Positions 17,247-24,420 of a stretch of DNA of 64,000 nt are shown one piece after another. Below the pieces are notes generated by a model that made no database searches, was not told where the DNA came from, and was given only the letters and a program-made list of their open reading frames with translations. Position numbers and translations under genes: made by a program. Position 1 is the stretch's first letter, and every line of letters starts with the position of its first letter. This DNA comes from Crocinitomicaceae bacterium (GTDB taxonomy: Bacteria; Bacteroidota; Bacteroidia; Flavobacteriales_D; Crocinitomicaceae), in the NCBI GenBank assembly GCA_029254025.1, contig JAQWYK010000039.1, forward strand, positions 209,105-273,104. The letters run 5' to 3'.

Positions 17247-17888
17247 CTACGATTCCGCTTTCATTGCAGACAACAATTTTATTTGATTCCTGTAAAGCAA
17301 TAATCGTTTATCATTTTCTAATTTCTTGAGCAGACGTGAAATAACCACTCTCGAAGTTGCGAGGTCTATTGCGATTTGCTCATGTGAGAGATTCAATACA
17401 TTCGATCCCGAAATTTGCGACTTTTCGATGAGGTAATGCTCCAATCGCTCATCCAATTTTTGAAAGGCAATTTGATCAATCGTTTTGAGCATTTCATTGA
17501 ATCTATTACGTATAGTTTTCATAACAAAGCTCTTCCAGGTGGCATATTTCATCATCCATTCGTCCATAACAGTGATGGGAACAGTGAGCATTTCGACATC
17601 TTCTTCTGCAACAGCTTTAATTTCACTAGGGAACTGCTCCATGCAGCAGGTGAAGGTCATTGCGCAACTTTCATTCGCGTTTACGTAATAAAGAAGAATT
17701 TCTCTTCCATCGTCATCTATCCGAGAGACTTTTACAACCCCCTTCACAATAATTGGCATGAACCGAACAATCTGACCATAGTCTAGGATTGTATCTCCGG
17801 CTTTTGCAAACATTGGTTTAGCTTTTTCTTGAAACTCTTTCAACAAAGCTGGTTCAAACGTATACTCAAATTGGTTAATCAGACTCAT
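17247..17888 (-). CDS. Crp/Fnr family transcriptional regulator
   Basis: A 213-residue regulator with an N-terminal cyclic-nucleotide-binding beta-roll (about 20-140) and a C-terminal winged helix (about 150-210), where SHEQIAIDLATSRVVISRLL is the DNA-recognition helix-turn-helix. The Cys residues (NESCAMTFTCCMEQF) are in the middle, not an Fnr-type N-terminal cluster, so it is not a clear iron-sulfur sensor. The FTCCME segment resembles Bacteroidota Crp-like proteins often next to redox genes. It is convergent with the TPR gene. The target and ligand are unknown. A TAATTTTG box lies four bases upstream of its ATG. Confidence 0.88.
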   Translation of the reverse strand: MSLINQFEYTFEPALLKEFQEKAKPMFAKAGDTILDYGQIVRFMPIIVKGVVKVSRIDDDGREILLYYVNANESCAMTFTCCMEQFPSEIKAVAEEDVEMLTVPITVMDEWMMKYATWKSFVMKTIRNRFNEMLKTIDQIAFQKLDERLEHYLIEKSQISGSNVLNLSHEQIAIDLATSRVVISRLLKKLENDKRLLLYRNQIKLLSAMKAES

Positions 17889-18193
17889 ATTTCAAAATTA
17901 ACAAAAAATGAACCATTTGATCGGATAGCTTTGCGCGAATTAATTAAAAATTTTCTAGTTGAAACGAATCATTTTTTACGCGCTCATTCTCTTTAATTTA
18001 CCCACTACAAGGAAGGCTCGTTAGGTCAGGAACCTCCAATGGAATATTAGTAGTGTTCCCATTATCAATGGGAGATATTTGTTCATCCTTTATGCACCCA
18101 ATGAAGAGTTAAAATGAAACGTGTAAACATAGGGTCACGCATGTGATTTATTGCATGGACGTTTGGCATCTTATATTTTTTAGAAGTGAACAA
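17889..18193. other. Intergenic stretch with a broken reading frame
   Basis: One + strand frame beginning at TTG 17959 reads like a signal peptide (KRIIFYALILFNL), hits TAG at 18022, and continues in the same frame for 30 codons to TGA at 18115-18117. The second part contains WNISSVPIINGRYLFILY, which resembles the end of a T9SS sorting domain. This may be the collapsed remains of a secreted-protein gene or chance. The rest of the stretch holds nothing I can name. Confidence 0.35.
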
Positions 18194-19579
18194 TTATTCC
18201 TTCATGAATTTGCCAAACTTGGTTAATGACTCGCCATACTTAAACTCAATATGATACATCCCTTTTTCTAGGTGCTGCATATTAATCTGCTGCCCTCCGA
18301 AAGAGGATGAGGAATAGACAAGTCTTCCATTTGAATTATATATAATTACCTGAGTTGGATGAATTCCTTTTATATGAAGTATATCTTGCGTTGGGTTTGG
18401 ATAAATCACAAATGTTTCGGGATTATTTTCTGTAAATGCATGTGCCGTTAGCAATGGAATTACATCTATGTTTCCATTGGCGTCAAATGGATTGGACCAT
18501 TTTTCTTCGGTATAGACGGCAGTTCCCGTGAGTGTTTTTAAAAAGTTAATTAGGTCTTCTTTTTCTGTAATCGTGAGTTGTAAATTTCCACCGGGTCCAG
18601 CTAATCGTTGGTCTAAATTTGTATTAAGTGGATTTATTGGTATTAGGTTGTAATGTTCTACAAGCGATTCCAACGAGGTAATACGACCGTTGTGCATGAG
18701 AGGTCCGTTTAGGGCACCATTTGGATTAACAATGTCGCGCAATGATGGCGCTCTCGTGTTGGTTAAATCAATATCGTTTAACGTTCCTGCCACGCCAATA
18801 ATTCCATTGTTTAATACTGCTGGATCAATATCAAATTCAGGGGGACGATGGCAGCCAGCACAACCAGCCCCACCGAGTGGTGGAGGATTGAGAAATAATA
18901 GTTTTCCGTTGTTTTCGCTTGCAGTATAATTCGGAAATGCGTCGATATCACTGTTTACTTGACTTCTTCCCATATCAAATTTAGAGTCAAACGATTGAAT
19001 ACTTCGAACGAATTGTGCCAAGGCAAATTGTATGCGATTTTCGTCGATAGTATTGTCCCCAAATGCTGATGCAAACAATGGTTCGTAATAGTTAATGGAT
19101 TCTAATTTTCTTACTAAGGAATCAAAATCTGGATTTCCATTGGTGCCGCTGAAACCCATTTCTACGTGGTCTTGTATCGGCATCGTTGTTTGTTCTTCCA
19201 ATGTGTTTGCGCGTTCATCCCAAAAGAATTTTTCTTCGTCACTAAACCGCGCATTGATTAGTCGCATAGAATGCCTTCCTGTGAGCCCTCCTTCGTAACC
19301 AAGACTGAGGACAGCAGAGTCTCCAAACGCAAAGGCTTGGATATGACAACTCGCGCATGCAATAGTATTGTTTAGTGACATGTTTTTGTCGTAGAATAAG
19401 ACCCTTCCTAAGGTCGCCCCGAGGTCTGTGATGCTGTTGTTAACAGGTGTATTATCTTTTGAAATATACGGTGCTATTGTTTGAGAAGAGTAATTGAATG
19501 TATTATTCAAATCAACAGTAGCGGCTACTGCTAGTAATGCTCCAAGCGCCAAAAGTATATTGAATGATAATTTTTTCAT
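18194..19579 (-). CDS. Di-haem cytochrome c peroxidase/MauG-like protein with T9SS sorting domain
   Basis: A 461-residue exported di-haem protein. Haem sites are CASCH (Cys75, His79) and CAGCH (Cys240, His244), in the arrangement of bacterial cytochrome c peroxidases and MauG. Family motifs LGRVLFYDKNMSLN, FWDERANTLEEQ and HNGRITSLESLVEHYN are present. Residues about 390-461 form a type A T9SS sorting domain (FVIYPNPTQDILHI ... LEKGMYHIEF), so it probably goes to the cell surface. It lies 18 bases after the Spy-like gene and appears to be the effector of the sigma-factor module upstream. Peroxide reduction is the family default; a MauG-type oxidation is possible. Confidence 0.88.
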   Translation of the reverse strand: MKKLSFNILLALGALLAVAATVDLNNTFNYSSQTIAPYISKDNTPVNNSITDLGATLGRVLFYDKNMSLNNTIACASCHIQAFAFGDSAVLSLGYEGGLTGRHSMRLINARFSDEEKFFWDERANTLEEQTTMPIQDHVEMGFSGTNGNPDFDSLVRKLESINYYEPLFASAFGDNTIDENRIQFALAQFVRSIQSFDSKFDMGRSQVNSDIDAFPNYTASENNGKLLFLNPPPLGGAGCAGCHRPPEFDIDPAVLNNGIIGVAGTLNDIDLTNTRAPSLRDIVNPNGALNGPLMHNGRITSLESLVEHYNLIPINPLNTNLDQRLAGPGGNLQLTITEKEDLINFLKTLTGTAVYTEEKWSNPFDANGNIDVIPLLTAHAFTENNPETFVIYPNPTQDILHIKGIHPTQVIIYNSNGRLVYSSSSFGGQQINMQHLEKGMYHIEFKYGESLTKFGKFMKE

Positions 19580-19597
19580 AGCGTTATTATTTAGTAT

Positions 19598-20053
19598 TTA
19601 AAATTGTTTTTTGTTACGTGGAGGGTGTGGTATAAAGGTTTCGAGTTCCATAATTAAGGCTTCGAACGATTGTTTTTGTTCATCGGTGCAAAGGTCATAA
19701 ATTGACTGAAGGTGGTTCAGTTGTAATAGGTCCATTTGTATCAATGCGTTTCCTAATTCAGACACTAGCTCCTCTTTTAGAGCGAATAAGTCCTTATCCA
19801 CTAAAGTCATCATCAACTCTTTTTTTAATTGAACGATACGTTCGTGTTGCTCCCCCATTGCTTTTCTGTGAGCAGGTATGAGCGCTTCAAAAGATGTTTT
19901 TTGTTCATCACTCAAATTGAGAGTTGTTTCAATTAGTGCTTTCGGATTTCGCGGTGGTTTAGGAGGGCGGTTACAAAACATAAAAGCAATAACACTTATG
20001 TTTGAAAGTGCTAAAATGATAATGATGACATGTAGAGTTCGCTTATTGAGCAT
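19598..20053 (-). CDS. Spy/CnrX-like periplasmic sensor
   Basis: A 151-residue protein with one N-terminal membrane helix (about 7-27) and a helical periplasmic domain. Two LTxxQ-like elements, LNLSDEQ (45-51) and LCTDEQ (121-126), are typical of the Spy/CpxP/ZraP/CnrX group. A Pro/Arg-rich segment (RPPKPPRNPK) follows the membrane helix. The start overlaps the preceding small gene by 11 bases. Between an ECF sigma/anti-sigma pair and an exported haem protein, it is best explained as the sensor part of a CnrX-type signalling unit. Annotation tools usually call these heavy-metal sensors, but no metal specificity can be read here. Confidence 0.78.
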   Translation of the reverse strand: MLNKRTLHVIIIILALSNISVIAFMFCNRPPKPPRNPKALIETTLNLSDEQKTSFEALIPAHRKAMGEQHERIVQLKKELMMTLVDKDLFALKEELVSELGNALIQMDLLQLNHLQSIYDLCTDEQKQSFEALIMELETFIPHPPRNKKQF

Positions 20054-20294
20054 ACCAATCTGTTGTTATGGATGAATATTCGATATAGCTATCATTTTCT
20101 GATTGTTTGTCTTTTGTGATGGCTACTAGATTTAAACTAAAAAATAAGGCAAATACGGCGAGCACAATTCCCCACTGAAGGCGCGGTTTTTCAAGTGCTT
20201 CAGCCTGTTCAAGAGCGGCTCGAATACGTGTCTTCATAAAAGGACTAGGTTCCGCTCGATTAAATTTTGTGATATGATCTATTGTATTTTTCAT
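20043..20294 (-). CDS. Small membrane protein, probable anti-sigma factor (CnrY-like)
   Basis: An 83-residue protein with a 40-residue cytoplasmic helical part (IDHITKFNRAEPSPFMKTRIRAAL), a single membrane helix (41-60) and a short periplasmic tail. The size and topology fit short anti-sigma factors such as CnrY, which hold an ECF sigma factor with the cytoplasmic part. It starts 28 bases after the sigma gene and overlaps the Spy-like gene by 11 bases. No zinc-binding anti-sigma motif is present. The role is inferred from topology and neighbours. Confidence 0.65.
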   Translation of the reverse strand: MKNTIDHITKFNRAEPSPFMKTRIRAALEQAEALEKPRLQWGIVLAVFALFFSLNLVAITKDKQSENDSYIEYSSITTDWYAQ

Positions 20295-20322
20295 TGTTCT
20301 ATTTCTTTAGACGTTCGTCGAA

Positions 20323-20838
20323 TTAAAATCCCTCGTTTGCCAGAAATATTTCTATATTTTTTTTTGCGCGCTGAACCAAAGACTCGACGGCTTTTCGAGT
20401 AGTATTCATGATTTCGGCAACTTCTTCTTGTTTTTTTTCTTCCAATTTACTTAATATGAGTGCGGTGCGCTGCTTCAATGGAAGAGTATTGATAGCTTTA
20501 AAAATGCGTTCGGTGGCTTCTTGGTCTTCGATAGTTACTCCTGGATGATCAAAATGGCTAGGTTCATAGACTGAGTTGAGGTCAAGAAATCCTAGAAAGG
20601 GTTTCCGTTTTTTCTTTCTTAAAAAGTCTAAGGAGGTGTTGATGGTAACGCGGTAAAACCAAGTCGATAACTGAGCTTCTCCTCTAAATTTTTCAGGATT
20701 TTTGAAATATTTTACGAATACGTCTTGGGTGATATCTTCGGCAGAGGTTATGTTTTGACAATAATGAAGTGCCAGATTATAGACCAACAGCTTGTGCTCT
20801 TCGTAAACCGTATCGAAATCTTGTGGAGTTCCCTTCAT
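20323..20838 (-). CDS. ECF-type RNA polymerase sigma factor
   Basis: A 171-residue extracytoplasmic-function sigma factor. Region 2 (about 15-80) includes the core-binding DITQDVFVKYFKNPEKF and STWFYRVTINTSLDFLRKKKR segments. Region 4 (about 110-165) includes LPLKQRTALILSKLEEKKQEEVAEIMNTTRKAVESLVQRAKKN-type -35 recognition. It leads a four-gene leftward run: sigma, small membrane protein, Spy-like sensor, di-haem peroxidase. The likely logic is that an envelope signal frees this factor, which then transcribes the run. It is divergent from metF with 148 bases between. Confidence 0.92.
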   Translation of the reverse strand: MKGTPQDFDTVYEEHKLLVYNLALHYCQNITSAEDITQDVFVKYFKNPEKFRGEAQLSTWFYRVTINTSLDFLRKKKRKPFLGFLDLNSVYEPSHFDHPGVTIEDQEATERIFKAINTLPLKQRTALILSKLEEKKQEEVAEIMNTTRKAVESLVQRAKKNIEIFLANEGF

Positions 20839-20930
20839 TAATTTATTAGACGCATAGCAATGGTCAATCCCTCGAAGGAATGTTAAAATTCATAAAAATA
20901 AGACACTTTCACTTTAAAGACACCTCATGT

Positions 20931-20964
20931 TTTGAAAGTGAGCGTTGAATTTCTATTATTTTTG
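20931..20964 (+). promoter_or_regulatory. Bacteroidota-type promoter of metF
   Basis: TTTG at 20931-20934 and TATTTTTG at 20957-20964 are separated by 22 bases, matching the TTTG/TAnnTTTG promoter. The ATG of metF is 22 bases further on. Confidence 0.6.
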
Positions 20965-20986
20965 TGCCACCATTTAATACATGTGA

Positions 20987-21937
20987 ATGAAAGTAATAGA
21001 CCACATTAACACTTCGAAAGAAACACTTTTTTCGTTTGAAATTTTACCTCCTTTAAAAGGCAAGAGTATCCAGTCGATCTATGATGGGATTGATCCGTTG
21101 ATGGAGTTCAAACCGAAATTCATTAATGTGACCTATCACCGAGAAGAATATGTATATAAGGAACGGGAGAAAGGACTCCTAGAGAAGGTGTCTATTCGTA
21201 AACGTCCTGGAACAGTAGGAATCTGCGCGGCCATAATGAACAAATATCATGTGGATGCAGTCCCTCATTTAATTTGTGGTGGATTTAGTAAAGAAGAAAC
21301 GGAGAATGCCTTAATTGACTTACAGTTTTTGGGTATAGATAATTTATTGGCCCTGAGAGGCGATCCCATTAAAACAGAAGTATCTTTTACACCTCACCCG
21401 AAAGGACATCGCTATGCTGTTGAACTGATCGAGCAGATTGACGCTATGAATAAAGGTGAATATACCTTGGATGACATCAAACTAGAGCCAACCAATTTCT
21501 GTATTGGAACAGCGGGTTACCCAGAAAAGCATTTTGAGGCGATGAACATGCAAACAGATCTTTTCTACCTTAAACAAAAGGTAGACGCTGGTGCGGATTA
21601 CATTGTTACTCAAATGTTTTTTGACAATAAAAAGTATTTTGAGTTTGTTGAAGCTTGTAGAAGTGTTGGAATTACTGTACCAATCATTCCAGGATTGAAG
21701 CCCATCAAGAATTTAAAGCATATTAGCTTCCTACCGAAGTTCTTTAACATCGACTTGCCTGATGATCTTTCGAATGAACTGTTAAAATGTAAGACAGATA
21801 TGGACGTCCGTAATCTTGGTGTAGAATGGGGTATACAACAATCTAAAGAATTGAAACAAGCTGGTGTACCATGCATTCATTATTATACGATGTCCAACTC
21901 AAAAGAGGTGAAAGAAATTGCTTCTGCCATTTTTTAA
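20987..21937 (+). CDS. metF: Methylenetetrahydrofolate reductase
   Basis: A 316-residue flavoenzyme that reduces 5,10-methylenetetrahydrofolate to 5-methyltetrahydrofolate for methionine synthesis. The fold motifs are clear: LFSFEILPPLKG near residue 12, PKFINVTYHRE, NLLALRGDP near 120, IGTAGYPEKH near 170, DAGADYIVTQMFFDN near 200, and IIPGLKPI near 225. The Glu in FSFEILPP is the catalytic acid of the family. The start is the ATG at 20987, because an ATG at 20981 is followed at once by a stop. Length is normal. No riboswitch is visible in the short leader. Confidence 0.95.
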   Translation: MKVIDHINTSKETLFSFEILPPLKGKSIQSIYDGIDPLMEFKPKFINVTYHREEYVYKEREKGLLEKVSIRKRPGTVGICAAIMNKYHVDAVPHLICGGFSKEETENALIDLQFLGIDNLLALRGDPIKTEVSFTPHPKGHRYAVELIEQIDAMNKGEYTLDDIKLEPTNFCIGTAGYPEKHFEAMNMQTDLFYLKQKVDAGADYIVTQMFFDNKKYFEFVEACRSVGITVPIIPGLKPIKNLKHISFLPKFFNIDLPDDLSNELLKCKTDMDVRNLGVEWGIQQSKELKQAGVPCIHYYTMSNSKEVKEIASAIF

Positions 21938-21973
21938 TAGGGGATTTGGTGTAAAAACTGTAATATTGGCAAT

Positions 21974-22519
21974 ATGAAAATTACGTATTTATATATTCTT
22001 ATTTCATTCTTTTCATTTAACACCCTTGCTCAAGGGGATTCTAAAGATTTCAAACTGTCCAACGTCATTGTAGTGGCACAGCAAGATAAACCAGAAGATC
22101 GGTATTCGTTGGAAATTAACGTGCTTCAACTATTGGCATCGCGTGGGATAAACACAAAGGCGTCATTGAACATAGTGAAGCAAGGTGGTTCACCGCTTAT
22201 TCTTTCGGAAGACAGCATTCAAAAACAGGTGCTCAACGAAGGGTTTGATACGTACATGTTGATTTCAGTTCGAGGATACGATAAAAAGTTTAAGCCTTCT
22301 GCGAATGTATTGCCGTTGGAAGATGAGTTAAATGCAGGTCACCTTTTTCCATTGTACCGAGAGGAAGTGACGTCTGTTACGTTTTCTGTGACCTTCTACA
22401 GAAACAATGTCCCTGTGCACTACGAACTTATTAAAACAGGAAACGTAGGCTCACGGGAAGCAGTTTTGAAAAAGTTCATTAAAAAATTGGATAAAAAATT
22501 ACAGAAGAGTTGGTTGTAA
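21974..22519 (+). CDS. Exported protein of unknown function
   Basis: A 181-residue protein with a signal peptide (cleavage likely after NTLAQ, residue 20). The mature part alternates strand and helix and contains a segment resembling a nucleotide-free Rossmann-like or TolB-N-like fold (SNVIVVAQQDKPEDRYSLEINVLQLLASRGI), followed by a basic tail. I do not recognise the family. It lies 36 bases after metF and could be cotranscribed. A TAATATTG near 21960 resembles, but does not match, a -7 box. Confidence 0.65.
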   Translation: MKITYLYILISFFSFNTLAQGDSKDFKLSNVIVVAQQDKPEDRYSLEINVLQLLASRGINTKASLNIVKQGGSPLILSEDSIQKQVLNEGFDTYMLISVRGYDKKFKPSANVLPLEDELNAGHLFPLYREEVTSVTFSVTFYRNNVPVHYELIKTGNVGSREAVLKKFIKKLDKKLQKSWL

Positions 22520-22530
22520 GCGAATGTGGT

Positions 22531-22875
22531 TTATTCGTTGACTACATAGATAAATTTGAGATCTTTTTCTGTTCCTTCCCTTGTCCATAGGTCTGGATTG
22601 CTTAAGTCAAAAAGCTGACCCTCTCTTATCATTTCAATATTCCAATTCAGATCTTCAATCTTAGGTTGTGATAGTTGCTTGTAAACGCAAGCAAAAACAA
22701 CTACGTTTTCTCCTGGTTCTATTGTGTACGACTCTTTTTGATCGCAACATCCGGTAATAATTTCGATAGGTTCTCTAAAGTTGTTGTTTATCCGCTTTTC
22801 GTGATTATATCCTTTGATACAAGATGTTAAAATGACTAGGCTTACAATTAGAAGTGCGTGACTGTATTTTGTCAT
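22531..22875 (-). CDS. Small lipoprotein of unknown function
   Basis: A 114-residue protein with lipobox LTSC (Cys19). The mature part is about 95 residues, probably beta-rich, with a CCDQ element (near residue 43) and another Cys (VFACVY) that could form a disulfide or bind metal. No family is recognised. It converges with the preceding gene (11 bases apart). Confidence 0.65.
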   Translation of the reverse strand: MTKYSHALLIVSLVILTSCIKGYNHEKRINNNFREPIEIITGCCDQKESYTIEPGENVVVFACVYKQLSQPKIEDLNWNIEMIREGQLFDLSNPDLWTREGTEKDLKFIYVVNE

Positions 22876-22962
22876 TGGTATAATTTAGTGAAAAACAGTT
22901 TATACATTTCATAACGTTAGTATTACCTTAAAGGTTGGAATGAAGATGTATTGTATTCATTC

Positions 22963-23859
22963 TTAATGATAGATTTCTGAGAGAGTTTCTTCTAAAAGAG
23001 TATGCTTAAAAGCGAATCCTGAGTCGAGTAGTTTCGAATTATCGGCTTGAAGTCCGTCCAAAACAACGCTTGACATTTCACCAAGTAAAAGATACATCAC
23101 AAATGATGGAACATTTGGAAGCCACAAAGGTTTATGTAATTTTTTCGCTAAGGCTTTAGTAAATTCTTTATTTGTAACACTTCCTGCCAATGCGTTGTAA
23201 GCTCCATCTAATTCTTTTTCAATGGCATGCACGTATACCTCCACCATATCTTTCATGCTGATCCAGGGCATCCATTGTGTTCCTGATCCAAGCGGCGCTC
23301 CTACGTAATTATTGATAGTTTTTGCAATTGCAGGAACAGCACCTCCTTCTTTAGCAAGGACAACAGAAGTTCTAATCTTTGCTACTTTTACGCGAACAGC
23401 AAACCTATCCGCTGCAGACTCCCATTTTTTAACCACCTGTGACAAGAAATCATCTCCAAAAGGGTCAGTTTCTTTATGTTTTTTATTATAGTGATCGTAT
23501 CCATAACAATTGATTCCAGACGCAGTGATATAATGCGATAAATGGGGCAGACTATCCAATTGAGAAGCTAGGTAATGAGTAGTGTCAACGCGTGAGTCAA
23601 TCAATGCTTGTTTCCGTTTGTTTGTCCAGCGTTTATCGGCAATTCCTTCTCCAACTAGGTTTATTAGTACTTCTACATTTTCTAAGGCAGCAAGATCAAT
23701 TCGTTTATCTTTTGGATTCCATTCAAAGATATTTTTTTCTAGGTCTGCTTTTCTTGATAGAACACGCACATGATGTCCCAACTCTGTCAGGCGTTTAACG
23801 AGCGCGCGTCCAATAAGACCGGTACCTCCAGCAATGAGTATTGTTTTTTGCGTTGACAT
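22963..23859 (-). CDS. SDR-type epimerase, TIGR01777 family
   Basis: A 298-residue NAD(P)-binding short-chain dehydrogenase-like protein. The N-terminal dinucleotide motif is ILIAGGTGLIGRAL (residues 6-19). The family signatures follow: LINLVGEGIADKRWTNKRKQALIDSR, SHYITASGINCYGY, and GTQWMPWISMKDMVEVY. I chose ATG 23859 (MSTQKTILIAGG) because it gives the normal short N-terminus; an upstream ATG at 23928 would add 23 poorly conserved residues. The substrate is unknown for the family; relatives are linked to cell-division inhibition (YfcH/SulA-like naming) on thin evidence. Confidence 0.9.
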   Translation of the reverse strand: MSTQKTILIAGGTGLIGRALVKRLTELGHHVRVLSRKADLEKNIFEWNPKDKRIDLAALENVEVLINLVGEGIADKRWTNKRKQALIDSRVDTTHYLASQLDSLPHLSHYITASGINCYGYDHYNKKHKETDPFGDDFLSQVVKKWESAADRFAVRVKVAKIRTSVVLAKEGGAVPAIAKTINNYVGAPLGSGTQWMPWISMKDMVEVYVHAIEKELDGAYNALAGSVTNKEFTKALAKKLHKPLWLPNVPSFVMYLLLGEMSSVVLDGLQADNSKLLDSGFAFKHTLLEETLSEIYH

Positions 23860-23905
23860 TATCTTTTTAGTCTTAACAGCTGAGTCGGGAATTGGTTTGA
23901 GAAGA

Positions 23906-24361
23906 TTATTCAAAAAATATGCGCCCATTTAACCATTCCGGGTCCAAAGTTGCGCCAATTCTCTTGTAGAAATTGATTGCGGGCTCGTTCCATTCAAGCA
24001 CTTGCCAGTCCATGCGTTTTACTCCTAGTCGATGTGCTTCCTTCAAGAGTTCCTCAAAAAGTAATTTACCTGCTCCTAACCTCCTGTACTGAGGCTGTAC
24101 GTATAAATCTTCCAAATACAGACAACGTCCCTTCCAAGTGGAGTAGGAGATATAGTAGAGTGCAATACCTATAATGTTGTTATCGTGCACATATACAAAG
24201 CAATCACAAATCTTATCGTTGAATAAGTCAACTGCTAATTTTTCTGCAGTATTGATTACGGCATCAGGTTCTCGCTCATATTCAGCAAGTTCTTTAATAA
24301 GTCCAAGAATGGCCGTTTCATCTCCGCGAACCGCTTTTCGGATATAGTCGTTCTCTTGCAT
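23906..24361 (-). CDS. GNAT-family N-acetyltransferase, spermidine/diamine acetyltransferase-like
   Basis: A 151-residue acetyl-CoA-dependent transferase. LYLEDLYVQPQYRRLGAGK (near residues 82-100) contains the acetyl-CoA loop, and QVLEWNEPAINFYKRIGA (near 120-137) closely follows the SSAT/thialysine acetyltransferase pattern WNEPSINFYKRRGA. This suggests acetylation of a polyamine or an amino-acid side chain. It lies 46 bases upstream of the epimerase gene on the same strand and 59 bases after sprA. Substrate identity cannot be read from the sequence. Confidence 0.9.
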   Translation of the reverse strand: MQENDYIRKAVRGDETAILGLIKELAEYEREPDAVINTAEKLAVDLFNDKICDCFVYVHDNNIIGIALYYISYSTWKGRCLYLEDLYVQPQYRRLGAGKLLFEELLKEAHRLGVKRMDWQVLEWNEPAINFYKRIGATLDPEWLNGRIFFE

Positions 24362-24420
24362 GTAGTAAAGATAATGAAATCAATTCAAAAGCACCGAAAT
24401 GGTGTTCGCGGAGCCCTTGA

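Noticed and set aside
23860..23928. Upstream ATG for the epimerase gene giving 23 extra residues
   Set aside because: The Rossmann motif starts normally a few residues after the later ATG, and the extra segment is not conserved in pattern.
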